This document shows positions 1 to 7,302 of a stretch of 22,203 nucleotides of DNA, one piece after another (position 1 is the stretch's first letter; each line of letters starts with the position of its first letter). Position numbers and translations under genes: made by a program. Under the pieces are notes generated by a model. It saw only the letters and a list, made by a program, of their open reading frames with translations, ran no database searches and was not told the origin of the DNA. Source of the DNA: Actinomycetota bacterium (GTDB taxonomy: Bacteria > Actinomycetota > Thermoleophilia > Solirubrobacterales > Solirubrobacteraceae); assembly GCA_009699915.1 (NCBI GenBank), contig WLNG01000001.1, forward strand, positions 1-22,203, written 5' to 3'.

Positions 1-447
1 CCCGCCCTCGCCGTGCGCGCGAATGTGCGGGAGCCCCGCATAGACGGCGTTCCACGCGCCGGTGAGGTTGATGTCGATCATCTCGCTCCAGACCTTCGGC
101 GTCATGTCGCCGGCCGCCGCCACGGTCGCGATCCCCGCGTTGGGCAGGATGATGTCGAGGCGCCCAAGCTGGGCGACCCCGTCATCGACAATCGACTTGA
201 TGGCGTCGACGTCACGCACGTCGGCCTCAGCAGCGACGATGCGCCGATCGAGCGCCTCGACCTGGGCGACCGTCTCAGCGAGATCCTCCGGCGTCGCGCC
301 GGGATAGGCAACCGTGTCCAGTGAGCGGTTGACGTCGACGGCGATGATGTCGGCCCCACGCTCGGCCATCCTGACCGCGTGGTTACGGCCCTGGCCGCGA
401 GCGGCACCGGTGATGAACGCCACCTTGCCCTCGAGAGTCCTCTCCAT
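1..447 (-). CDS. Mycofactocin-coupled SDR family oxidoreductase (partial, C-terminus off window)
   Basis: Short-chain dehydrogenase/reductase that should oxidise an alcohol or reduce a ketone with NAD(H). The visible 149 residues begin with the Rossmann glycine motif TGAARGQG (residues 13-20), then IAVDVN at the end of beta-2 and the NAG motif (103-105) in LPNAGIATV. An insertion after beta-2 (about residues 42-72, with YPGATPEDLAETV and VEALDRRIVAAEADVRD) is typical of the mycofactocin-dependent SDR subgroup, which includes carveol dehydrogenases. Those enzymes hold NAD tightly and are thought to pass electrons to mycofactocin. The catalytic Ser/Tyr/Lys lie beyond the window edge. The ATG at 447 has an AGGAAGG ribosome site about 12 nt upstream. 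It is the last visible gene of a minus-strand operon, 60 nt after the VOC gene. The substrate is unknown. Confidence 0.9.
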   Translation of the reverse strand, partial: MERTLEGKVAFITGAARGQGRNHAVRMAERGADIIAVDVNRSLDTVAYPGATPEDLAETVAQVEALDRRIVAAEADVRDVDAIKSIVDDGVAQLGRLDIILPNAGIATVAAAGDMTPKVWSEMIDINLTGAWNAVYAGLPHIRAHGEGG

Positions 448-507
448 GCTGCTCTGCCTTCCTACGTAGCGGTTGCCTGATGTCTGCGGAAGTGCCCGGG
501 CGGCTGC

Positions 508-1056
508 TCAGCCGAGCTCTGGCGGGGCCGTCGGATACCAGAAGTCGGGCGTGGGAGCGAAGCCCTCCGGGAAGTCGAAGATCTCGACGATCGGCGCGGT
601 CGGGTCCTGCGGCTGGAAGTAGCCGAACGGGACATCGCCGTTGAACGCGCGCCCGCCCATCATGTACCGGTAGCCGCGCCGCACGAGCTCGGCCGCGCGC
701 TCCTCGTAGGGGATGCCGTTGCAGCTGATCCCCACGTGGTGCAGACCTTGGTGCCCGGCCTCCAGGAAGTCCGAGTAGATGGTGCGCCCACTGAGCGGCT
801 GGACGACCTCCCACATCATGTTCTGGTGGGTCGCGAACGCGAGGATCATCGAGAACTCGGCCGGTTCGCCCTCGAAGGTCAGTTCGAGCGCGTTCTGCGG
901 GTTGACCTCGAAGGCCATGAAGGGCCCGATGCCGAGCGTGACCAGATGGTCGAGCCCGCGATGGAGGTCCTCGGTGATGACCGAGACCTGGATGGTGTCG
1001 CCGATCAGCGGATTGTCGAGCTCAGTGGCGCTGACGACCTTGGGGGTGGTGCTCAT
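508..1056 (-). CDS. VOC (glyoxalase/methylmalonyl-CoA epimerase-like) superfamily protein
   Basis: A 182-residue protein with two beta-alpha-beta-beta-beta modules of the vicinal-oxygen-chelate fold, the size and type of methylmalonyl-CoA epimerase and glyoxalase_4 proteins. Module 1 begins at IQVSVITEDL (22-31) and module 2 at GLHHVGI (104-110). Candidate metal ligands are E83 (MWEVVQP), H106 or H107 and E158 (IVEIFDFP). The first-strand histidine usual in epimerases is glutamine here (Q23), so the metal site is not canonical and true epimerase activity is uncertain. The ATG at 1056 is preceded by a good AAGGAG. It lies 26 nt after the crotonase and 60 nt before the SDR on the same strand, so co-transcription is likely. 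It may act on an acyl-CoA or a diketone/ring-cleavage intermediate of the same pathway. Confidence 0.85.
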   Translation of the reverse strand: MSTTPKVVSATELDNPLIGDTIQVSVITEDLHRGLDHLVTLGIGPFMAFEVNPQNALELTFEGEPAEFSMILAFATHQNMMWEVVQPLSGRTIYSDFLEAGHQGLHHVGISCNGIPYEERAAELVRRGYRYMMGGRAFNGDVPFGYFQPQDPTAPIVEIFDFPEGFAPTPDFWYPTAPPELG

Positions 1057-1082
1057 CTCTGTTCTCCTTGTCCTTTCGCGGG

Positions 1083-1886
1083 TCAGGCGTCCGGGGAGAC
1101 GGAGCCGCGCTTGAAGTTCTCAATCCAGTAGTTCGTCGCGGCGAGACCCTCGACGGCGATGCCGTACTCGAGGTTCGGGCCGAGCGCCTGCTTGAACTGC
1201 GACGTGAAGACCGACCGGGTCATCCGGCGGGTCAGCTCGGGGATCTCGAGCAGCTTGTGCGCATGCTCCCACGCGCGGTCGAGCAGCTTGTCGCCGGAGA
1301 GCACCTCGGCGACGATCCCGAGATCGAGCGCCTGCTGGGCGTTGAGGTGCTGACCGGTGAACAACATGTAGCGCGCCCGGTTCATGCCGATCAGCATCGG
1401 CCAGATCACCTGCACGCCGTCGCCCGGGATCAGGCCATTGGGGAAGTGCGGCTGGTCGGCGAAGGTCGCCGTGTCGGAGGCGAGCACGATGTCGCAGAGC
1501 AGGCCAAGCTCGGCGTGGATCGTCGCTGGGCCGTTGATGGCCGCGATCATCGGAGCCTCGATGTCCAGGTGCGCCTGGAGCAGCCGCTTGGCGAAGGCGA
1601 AGACGTTCGCCCAAACCGTCGCGGGGATCGTCACCTCGGGATCGCCGCTGCCGAACTCCTCGTTGTCGATGAAGGTCGAACCCGCTCCGGTGAGGATGAT
1701 CACTTTGTTCTCAGGGTCGCGGCCGATGTCCTCGAACATGAAGCCGCACTCCTCGTCGGGCCCGAAGCCCCACACGAGGTCGCTGCCGTCCGTATGCATC
1801 GTGACCTGGAGAATCCCGTCACGGCGCTCGAACTTGAAGTGCTTGTACTTGTCCTTGTAGCTGCTGAGCTCCGGAACGAGACCCAT
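1083..1886 (-). CDS. Crotonase-superfamily beta-diketone hydrolase, 6-oxocamphor hydrolase type
   Basis: A 267-residue crotonase-fold protein. At one of the usual hydratase catalytic positions the glutamate is replaced by histidine: the segment is QPHFPNGLIPGD (145-156), with H147 and D156 nine residues apart. From memory, 6-oxocamphor hydrolase uses H122, H145, D154 and E244. This protein has H124, H147, D156 and E246, all at the same offset of +2, plus a tryptophan (W39) near the place of W40. The following text (WPMLIGMNRARYMLFTGQ) also resembles that family. Such enzymes cleave a C-C bond of a cyclic beta-diketone by a retro-Claisen reaction instead of hydrating enoyl-CoA. The ATG at 1886 has a GAAAGGG ribosome site. 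It is the first gene of the crotonase-VOC-SDR operon. A plain enoyl-CoA hydratase is the less likely alternative. Confidence 0.88.
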   Translation of the reverse strand: MGLVPELSSYKDKYKHFKFERRDGILQVTMHTDGSDLVWGFGPDEECGFMFEDIGRDPENKVIILTGAGSTFIDNEEFGSGDPEVTIPATVWANVFAFAKRLLQAHLDIEAPMIAAINGPATIHAELGLLCDIVLASDTATFADQPHFPNGLIPGDGVQVIWPMLIGMNRARYMLFTGQHLNAQQALDLGIVAEVLSGDKLLDRAWEHAHKLLEIPELTRRMTRSVFTSQFKQALGPNLEYGIAVEGLAATNYWIENFKRGSVSPDA

Positions 1887-1910
1887 GGCACAGACCCTTT
1901 CGCATCGATG

Positions 1911-1926
1911 ACCGTTATTGAACGGT
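1911..1926. promoter_or_regulatory. 16-bp inverted repeat, candidate operator in divergent promoter region
   Basis: The sequence ACCGTT-ATTG-AACGGT is a perfect 6-bp inverted repeat with a 4-nt spacer. It lies 25 nt upstream of the crotonase start and inside the 182-bp divergent region shared with the EthD-like gene. On the minus strand it overlaps a TACCGT box (1922-1927) that fits a TANNNT -10 element. Its size and place suit a TetR-family or similar dimeric repressor. I did not find a second copy in the window, so the cognate regulator cannot be named. Confidence 0.5.
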
Positions 1927-2068
1927 AGCCTTGCGGTTCACGGCGGGGCGCGCTCGGCACGCGCGCCGACCGGTCTGTCATTTCTCACAAGGCGACCGCC
2001 CCCCCTTCCTCCCCACCGCACCGCCCGAGGGAGGACGATCGGCCGATCCCCAACCGATAGGAGTCACC

Positions 2069-2758
2069 GTGGTCAAGGTCTACGCGCTCATCCCGAAGCG
2101 GCCCGACATCACCGACGAGTTCTTCCACCAGCACTGGATCAGCCCCCATGGCGAGATGGCCTGCGGAATGGCGCCGCTCCAGGGATACATCCAGGCGCAC
2201 CGCATCGCACCGGGCGTCGCCGGGCTCACCGACTCGATCTACGAGGGCATCGCGACCGTCTGGTTCGTGGACGAGGCGGCCGCCGGCTCGATGGGCGAGG
2301 ATCCGACCTACGCCAACCACGTCGGCCCAGATGAGAAGAACTTCATCGATCTCGAGCGGCTCGCATTCCTCTTCACCAATGAGCACGTGCAGCGCGAAGA
2401 GCACGCGATCACCAAGGACGAGCCCGGGACTAAGGTCATGCTGCTCCTGCGCCGTGCCGCGGGCCTCGCTCCGGCCGACTTCGCAGCGCAGGTCGCGGGC
2501 GTGGACCTCGCCGGCGCCGTGCCCGGCGCGCACCGCGTGAGCGTCGCCGTGGCGACCGCCTCGATGTATGCCGATGGCGCGGAGCCGGTCTTCGATGCGA
2601 TCGTCGAACTCGAGTTCTCGACCGCAGCCGACTGCGACTCCGCCTGGAGCGGGGCCGGCAGCACCGTGCTCGGCGCGCTCGACGGCGCGATCGACGCCAG
2701 CGCCTCGGCCGGGTTCCTCTCGGACGAGCTGCGTCTGCTCTGGCCGGTGAAGTCCTGA
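2069..2758 (+). CDS. EthD-domain protein
   Basis: A 229-residue protein with an N-terminal EthD-type dimeric alpha/beta-barrel half: VYALIPKRPDITDEFFHQHWISPHG, in which FHQHW...HG is the family hallmark, then a region ending LERLAFLFTNEH. The C-terminal half (from about residue 110) looks like a second, degenerate ferredoxin-like repeat with alternating hydrophobic strands. EthD proteins accompany oxidative catabolic systems and some relatives act as small oxygenases or cyclases; the biochemical role here is not known. I chose GTG at 2069 because TAGGAG lies 5 nt upstream and the fold starts there. An in-frame ATG at 1931 would add a basic, low-complexity leader. It is divergent from the crotonase operon and probably under the same control. 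Its stop is only 7 bp from the convergent kinase gene. Confidence 0.85.
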   Translation: MVKVYALIPKRPDITDEFFHQHWISPHGEMACGMAPLQGYIQAHRIAPGVAGLTDSIYEGIATVWFVDEAAAGSMGEDPTYANHVGPDEKNFIDLERLAFLFTNEHVQREEHAITKDEPGTKVMLLLRRAAGLAPADFAAQVAGVDLAGAVPGAHRVSVAVATASMYADGAEPVFDAIVELEFSTAADCDSAWSGAGSTVLGALDGAIDASASAGFLSDELRLLWPVKS

Positions 2759-2765
2759 CCCAGAC

Positions 2766-3878
2766 TCAGAGAAGGGCGCCCGTGGAGGCGGCGTGCGCCA
2801 GCGCCGCCATCCGCGGGATGCCCTCCTCGAGCTGAGCGAAGCGCTCGCCCAAGAGGGTTCCGGCGCGGTAGCGCTGGTAGGTCGCCTCGAGCAGGATCGC
2901 GAGCTTCCAGACCGCGAGCGCCTGGTACCAGGCCAGATCGTCGAGCGGCAGCCCGGAGCGCTGCGCGTAACGCTCGGCGAGCTCTCGGCGGGTCGGGAAG
3001 CCGGGCTCGGCCGTGACGGCAGAGAGCCCACCGACGGCCTCGGGGTCCTCCCCCGCCTGCGTCCACGTTCCGGTGAGAAAACCGAGGTCGGCAAGCGGGT
3101 CGCCGAGCGTCGCCATCTCCCAATCGAGGATCGCGATCAGCCTTGCGGGAGCGTCCCGGGCGAAGAAGACGTTGTCGAGCTTGTAGTCGCCGTGGACGAT
3201 CGCGACGCGACGCGATACCGGCATCTCGGCGCGCAGCCACGCGCTCAGAACGTCGATCTCGGGAATGTCGCGGCGTCCTGCCCGCTCCTCCCACTGACCG
3301 GACCAGAGATCGAGCTGGCGCGCGAGGTACTGCTCTCCGCGCGCAGGATCCCCGAGCCCGACGCTGCCGGCATCCACGTCGTGGAGCTCGGCGAGCGCGT
3401 CGATCAGCTCCGCCCCGATCAGGGCGCGCTGCTCGGGCGTGTCGAAGGGCGGCGTCGTGGCCCCGCGCAGCACCACGCCGTCGAGCGCCTCCATCAGGTA
3501 GAAGGGCGCGTTCATGTGGGCGGGGTCCTCGCTCATCAGCGCTGGGGTCGGGGCGCGGACCGCCTCGCTCTTCAGCGCCGCGAGGATCCGGTACTCGCGC
3601 AGAACGTCATGAGCCTTGGGGGCGAACGGTGGGCGCGGCGGGCGGCGCAGGACGTATCGGCGCCCTGCATCACACACGACGAAGGTCGGGTTCGAGTACC
3701 CGGCATCGATGCGCTCCACCTGCGGGAGCTCGTCCGAACCGAGCGCCGCGCGAAGCCCCTCAAGGACGATCAGCGGCTCGGCCTCCAGCCCCGCGGCCTC
3801 CTCCCAGCTGTCGACGATGTCGACGAAAGCGGGGGCCTCGGCGCCCGTCAGGGCATCGGGGGTCGGCTGCGGATTCAC
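2766..3878 (-). CDS. APH-family phosphotransferase, LvaA/ACAD10-11 kinase-like (copy 1)
   Basis: A 370-residue protein kinase-like phosphotransferase of the PF01636 family. It shows a nucleotide-loop segment GYSNPTF (60-66), a basic strand YVLRRPP, the catalytic loop HGDYKLDN (H229, D231, N236) and the metal-binding DWE (D252-E254) in ILDWEMATLGDPLADLG. This subgroup is not the aminoglycoside-resistance group. It matches the kinase half of animal ACAD10/11 and the LvaA type that phosphorylates the 4-hydroxyl of 4-hydroxyacyl-CoA. A paralogue lies 101 bp upstream on the same strand, and a matching acyl-CoA dehydrogenase diverges beyond it. The only in-frame start is GTG at 3878, where the GGGGAG purine run abuts the codon, so the exact start is uncertain. 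Substrate specificity is inferred. Confidence 0.9.
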   Translation of the reverse strand: MNPQPTPDALTGAEAPAFVDIVDSWEEAAGLEAEPLIVLEGLRAALGSDELPQVERIDAGYSNPTFVVCDAGRRYVLRRPPRPPFAPKAHDVLREYRILAALKSEAVRAPTPALMSEDPAHMNAPFYLMEALDGVVLRGATTPPFDTPEQRALIGAELIDALAELHDVDAGSVGLGDPARGEQYLARQLDLWSGQWEERAGRRDIPEIDVLSAWLRAEMPVSRRVAIVHGDYKLDNVFFARDAPARLIAILDWEMATLGDPLADLGFLTGTWTQAGEDPEAVGGLSAVTAEPGFPTRRELAERYAQRSGLPLDDLAWYQALAVWKLAILLEATYQRYRAGTLLGERFAQLEEGIPRMAALAHAASTGALL

Positions 3879-3948
3879 CTCCCCTACGGTGCCGTCTGGC
3901 GACCGCTTTTGCCTGCGCGACCGGTCTCGCGCTTGTGGAACCTCCCAA

Positions 3949-3966
3949 CCCCGGCTTCCGCCGAGG
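3949..3966 (-). terminator. Short hairpin between the two kinase genes
   Basis: On the minus strand CCTCGGC-GGAA-GCCGGGG forms a 7-bp stem (one G-U pair) closed by a GNRA tetraloop. It lies just after the upstream kinase stop and is followed by TTGGG, not by a proper U-tract. It could attenuate read-through from the upstream kinase gene into the downstream one, or do nothing. Confidence 0.25.
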
Positions 3967-3979
3967 GAGTCGGGTGCGG

Positions 3980-5032
3980 CTAGGCGCGCTCGGTGAAGAC
4001 GCGCGCTTCGGCGAGCAGGCGCGGGACGTCCTCGCCGAGCTGGCGCGCGTACTCGGTCTGCAGGCGTCCCGACTGGAAGTGGAAGTGGGCGCCCTCGACG
4101 ATCGCCGCGAGCTTCCAGAGCGCGAGCGCCATGTAGTAGTTGAGGTGCTCGAGCGAGCGGCCGCTGCGCTCCTCGTAGCGCCGCGCGAGCTCCTCGCGAG
4201 CGGGCGCGTCCGCAGCGGTGCTGAAGCCCTGGATCTTCGGCATCGCGCGCGGCTCGGGTCGGTCGGAGCCCCAGAGCCCGAGCAGCAGGCCGACGTCGAG
4301 CAGCGGGTCGCCGATCGTGGACATCTCCCAGTCGATGATCGCGAGCAGCCGGACCGGTGCCTCGCGGGTGAACAGGCAGTTGTCGACGTGGAAGTCGCCG
4401 TGGAGGATGCCCGGCTCGCCTTCGGGCGGGCGGTTGGCCTCCAGCCAGCGCGCCACGATGTCGAAGTCCGGCAGATCACGATGGCGGTACATCGCGTACT
4501 GCTTCTCCCAGCGGCCCACCTGACGCTCAAGGAACTGCTCCGGGCGGCCGAAGTCGGCCAGCCCAAGATCGCGCCACGGGAGCGAGTGCAGGTCGGCGAG
4601 CGCATCGATCGCGGCGAAGGCGACCGTGGCCGTGGCGCCCGCGGGGTAGTTCTGCGGCAGCTCGGCCGTCAGCGAGACGCCGTCGAGATGCTCCATAAGG
4701 AGCGCGGGTGTCCCGCCCGGGAAGGGCTCACGCGATGTGCCGACCGGGCGCGGCACCGGGACGTGCGTATCGGCAAGCGCCATCAGCATGCGGTACTCGC
4801 GCTCCATGTTGTGGGCGGAGGAGTCGATGGTCGCTGCAGGCGGCCGGCGCATGACGCGCACGGCGGACGGGCTCGAGACGAGGAGCGTCTCGTTCGAGTT
4901 ACCCCCGCTGAGCCGCTCGACCGTGTGCGGACCTGGATCGTCGGTGACCTCGATCAGCCAGGGCGTCAGCTGCTGCGCGAGCCTTTCCGGTGTCAGCTGC
5001 ACGTCGGTCGCTTGCTCTTCCATCGTCCCCAT
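3980..5032 (-). CDS. APH-family phosphotransferase, LvaA/ACAD10-11 kinase-like (copy 2)
   Basis: A 350-residue paralogue of the downstream kinase. Its motifs are SGGNSNETL (42-50) as nucleotide loop, VMRRPP, catalytic HGDFHVDN (H211, D213, N218) and DWE (D234-E236) in IIDWEMSTIGDPLLDVG. A WKLA helix near residue 306 matches the other copy (ALALWKLA against ALAVWKLA). The expected role is ATP-dependent phosphorylation of a hydroxyacyl-CoA, feeding the dehydrogenase that starts 113 bp away on the opposite strand. The start at ATG 5032 (or ATG 5023) fits the family. A longer frame from 5137 would run into the dehydrogenase promoter and encodes an unlikely basic leader. No strong ribosome site is visible. 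Two non-identical kinases beside one dehydrogenase suggest different chain lengths or stereochemistry; that is inference. Confidence 0.9.
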   Translation of the reverse strand: MGTMEEQATDVQLTPERLAQQLTPWLIEVTDDPGPHTVERLSGGNSNETLLVSSPSAVRVMRRPPAATIDSSAHNMEREYRMLMALADTHVPVPRPVGTSREPFPGGTPALLMEHLDGVSLTAELPQNYPAGATATVAFAAIDALADLHSLPWRDLGLADFGRPEQFLERQVGRWEKQYAMYRHRDLPDFDIVARWLEANRPPEGEPGILHGDFHVDNCLFTREAPVRLLAIIDWEMSTIGDPLLDVGLLLGLWGSDRPEPRAMPKIQGFSTAADAPAREELARRYEERSGRSLEHLNYYMALALWKLAAIVEGAHFHFQSGRLQTEYARQLGEDVPRLLAEARVFTERA

Positions 5033-5131
5033 TCTGCCCGATGCCGCGCTCGCAGGGAGTTGACGCCGCGGCGCGTTGTCGGCATGTACAAGCCGCAGCA
5101 ACCGCTGGGATGGGGTTCGATCGGGCGCGAG

Positions 5132-5137
5132 TAGCAT
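5132..5137 (+). promoter_or_regulatory. -10 element TAGCAT, leaderless arrangement
   Basis: TAGCAT fits the actinobacterial TANNNT -10 consensus and lies exactly 8 nt before the ATG of the acyl-CoA dehydrogenase. That would put the transcript start at or within a base of the start codon. The intervening bases contain no Shine-Dalgarno sequence. No clear -35 box is seen. Confidence 0.55.
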
Positions 5138-5145
5138 CTCCGGCC

Positions 5146-6411
5146 ATGACTTGGGACTTTGAGACAGAGCCGGAATTCGAGGCGAAGCTTGAGTGGATGC
5201 GCGGCTTCGTGCGGGAGGAGATCTTCCCCCTCGAAACGCTCCACCTCGACTTCCAGACCTTCCTCAAGGTCGCCGCCCCGCTGATGCAGCAGGTCAAGGA
5301 CCAGGGACTGTGGGCCGCGCACCTGGGCCCCGATCTCGGCGGGCAGGGATACGGCCAGGTCAAGCTCGGACTGATGCACGAGATCCTCGGCATGTGCGAG
5401 TACGCCCCGCCGATCTTCGGCAACCAGGCTCCCGACTCCGGTAACTCCGAGCTGATCGCCCTCGCTGCAACCCCCGAGCAGCGCAAGCAGTGGCTTGAGC
5501 CGCTGCTGGCCGGCCAGATCTACAGCGCCTTCTCGATGACCGAGCAGGGCACCGGGGCCGACCCGACGCAGTTCACGACGAGCGCCGTCCTCGACGGCGA
5601 CGAGTGGGTCATCAACGGCACCAAGTGGTTCGTCTCGAACGCCGACCGCGCCGACCTGCACGTGCTGATGGCCGTCACAGACCCCGACGAGCACCGCCAC
5701 CGCCGCGCCTCGATGCTGCTCGTCCCGGCCGATACGCCCGGGATCTCACTGCGCCGCATCGGCTCGATGAACGACCCGTATCCGGTCCCCTCGATGCACA
5801 CGCAGGCGGAGGTGACGTACACCGATGTGCGCATCCCCGCCGAGAGCATCCTCGGCAAGCGCGGCCAGGCCTTCGAGCTCGCGCAGGAACGCCTGGGCCC
5901 GGGCCGCATCCACCACTGCATGCGCTGGGTCGGCGTCTGCCGGCGTGCCTTCGACGCGCTCTGCGAGCGCGCGGTCAGCAAGTCGCTGCACGGCAGCCTG
6001 CTCGCGGATAAGCAGACGGTCCAGAACTGGGTCGCCGACTCGGCCGCCGCAATCGAGTCGGCCCGCCTGCTGACGCTGCATGCCGCGTGGAAGATCGATC
6101 AGGTCGGCGCTCGCGCCGCCGCTCGTGAGATCGCGATGATCAAGTACTACGGCGCCCCGATCATGCACGACGTGATCGACCGCGCGCTGCAGATCCACGG
6201 CTCACTCGGCTACTCGACCGACCTGCCGCTCGAGCACCTCTACCGCTGGGCGCGAGCCTCGCGCATCTACGACGGTCCCGACGAGGTCCACCGCATGGTG
6301 GTGGCCCGCGGGATCCTGCGCGAGTACGAGCCGCGGGACATTCCCAGCGAGCACATCCCCACCCGTCACGCGGCCGCGCTTGAGAAGTACGGCCACCTGC
6401 TCAGCGACTGA
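5146..6411 (+). CDS. Acyl-CoA dehydrogenase, ACAD10/11 (LvaC-like) type
   Basis: A 421-residue FAD-dependent acyl-CoA dehydrogenase. The N-terminal helical domain spans about 1-125. The beta domain carries the FAD/substrate motif FSMTEQGTGADPTQF (129-143) and INGTKWFVSNAD (156-167). The C-terminal helical domain has QIHGSLGYSTDLPLEHLYRWAR and IYDGPDEVH (374-382). The usual catalytic glutamate in the YEG segment is D376 here. DGPDEVH is the form I associate with ACAD10/11 and their bacterial relatives, which act with an APH-like kinase on 4-hydroxyacyl-CoA: the phosphorylated intermediate loses phosphate and an enoyl-CoA suited to beta-oxidation is formed. The ATG at 5146 follows a TAGCAT box by 8 nt and has no ribosome site, so it is probably leaderless. 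The two kinases lie divergently upstream. An ordinary acyl-CoA dehydrogenase role remains possible. Confidence 0.93.
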   Translation: MTWDFETEPEFEAKLEWMRGFVREEIFPLETLHLDFQTFLKVAAPLMQQVKDQGLWAAHLGPDLGGQGYGQVKLGLMHEILGMCEYAPPIFGNQAPDSGNSELIALAATPEQRKQWLEPLLAGQIYSAFSMTEQGTGADPTQFTTSAVLDGDEWVINGTKWFVSNADRADLHVLMAVTDPDEHRHRRASMLLVPADTPGISLRRIGSMNDPYPVPSMHTQAEVTYTDVRIPAESILGKRGQAFELAQERLGPGRIHHCMRWVGVCRRAFDALCERAVSKSLHGSLLADKQTVQNWVADSAAAIESARLLTLHAAWKIDQVGARAAAREIAMIKYYGAPIMHDVIDRALQIHGSLGYSTDLPLEHLYRWARASRIYDGPDEVHRMVVARGILREYEPRDIPSEHIPTRHAAALEKYGHLLSD

Positions 6412-6416
6412 GCAGA

Positions 6417-6456
6417 ACGGCGAGGGCGGACGCCGTGATCGGCGCCCGCCCGCCGT
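6417..6456. terminator. Convergent terminator hairpin
   Basis: A long GC-rich stem: ACGGCG, a 2-nt bulge, GGCGG, CGCCG, loop TGAT, CGGCG, CCGCC, CGCCGT (one A/C mismatch, about 16 base pairs). It fills the 48-bp gap between the convergent dehydrogenase and hydrolase genes and can fold on both strands. No U-tract follows, as is common in GC-rich actinobacteria. Confidence 0.6.
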
Positions 6457-6459
6457 GCG

Positions 6460-7272
6460 TCAGGCCGCGGAGGGATCCGCGACGAACGCGAGCAGCGCGG
6501 CGTTGAACTTCTCGCGCTCCTCGAGGAACGGCGTGTGCCCGGAGTTCTCGAACGTCAGCAGGCGGCCGTTCGGGAGCAGGTCGGCACAGATATCGGCGAT
6601 TGCCGGATCGACGATCGCATCGTGCGCGCCCTTGCAGATCAGGCCCGGGGCCTGGATCGTCGGGAGCAGCTCACGATGGTCGATCGTGCCCAGGTCGGCC
6701 AGACCGGCATCGGCACGCGGGCTGGTCTGGAGGAACATGTCGAGCATCCACGCGATGGTCGCCTCGCCCGGGTTCTCATGGCAGGTGCCCTGCGCGATCG
6801 CGCTGAGCAGCTCGATGCGCGTGTCGCGCAACGCGGCGATCGTTCCCGCGACATCCTCGGCGGTGCCGCCGTGCGGGAAGTCGTCGGTCTGCGTGAAGCG
6901 CGGCGTCGGCGGGCCGGCGAGCACGATGCCGCCGAGATTGTCGCCGAGCATCGCGGCCGCCTCGACGGTCACCGCGCAGCCGAACGACCAGCCGACGATG
7001 ACCGGGCTCTTGAGGCCGGCGGCCTCGACGAGCTTGACGACGTCCTGGGCGTTCGCCTTCACCGTGACGACGTCGAAGTCCTTGTCGGAGTTCCCGCAGC
7101 AGCGCTGGTCGAAGGCGACGACCTCGTGGCCCGCCTCGATCAGGACGGAGAGGTTGACGTCCCACACTCGCGCGGCCATGCCCCAGCCGTGCACGAGCAC
7201 GACGGGACGCCCGGCGCCGCTGTAGTGCTCGTAATAGATGCTCTTGCCGGGTTCGACTTCAAGACGTGCCAT
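6460..7272 (-). CDS. Alpha/beta-fold hydrolase
   Basis: A 270-residue alpha/beta hydrolase. The oxyanion-hole motif is HGWG (28-31), then FDQRCCGNSDK (54-64), the nucleophile elbow GWSFG with S96, acid D218 in KGAHD and histidine H246 in NSGHTPFLEE, so the catalytic triad is complete. The family includes esterases, lactonases, haloperoxidase-like enzymes and C-C hydrolases, and sequence alone cannot choose. Downstream of a luciferase-like monooxygenase (30-nt gap, same strand), a lactone or ester hydrolase acting on a Baeyer-Villiger-type product is an attractive guess. The ATG at 7272 has GAGGAG 8 nt upstream. A CC pair (C58-C59) replaces the common G-H in the FDQRGHG segment, a small oddity without known effect. 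Confidence 0.92.
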   Translation of the reverse strand: MARLEVEPGKSIYYEHYSGAGRPVVLVHGWGMAARVWDVNLSVLIEAGHEVVAFDQRCCGNSDKDFDVVTVKANAQDVVKLVEAAGLKSPVIVGWSFGCAVTVEAAAMLGDNLGGIVLAGPPTPRFTQTDDFPHGGTAEDVAGTIAALRDTRIELLSAIAQGTCHENPGEATIAWMLDMFLQTSPRADAGLADLGTIDHRELLPTIQAPGLICKGAHDAIVDPAIADICADLLPNGRLLTFENSGHTPFLEEREKFNAALLAFVADPSAA

Positions 7273-7302
7273 GTCGTGTTCTCCTCGTAGTTGTTCGGGC
7301 GG

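Noticed and set aside
2766..5032. Aminoglycoside resistance genes
   Set aside because: The APH fold is present, but sequence type and context (beside an ACAD10/11-like dehydrogenase) point to acyl-CoA metabolism, not antibiotic modification.
3143..5134. A 663-codon plus-strand open frame opposite the two kinase genes
   Set aside because: It is rich in Arg/Ala/Gly with no domain, and lies antisense to two clear APH-fold genes with intact motifs. Long antisense frames are expected at this GC content.
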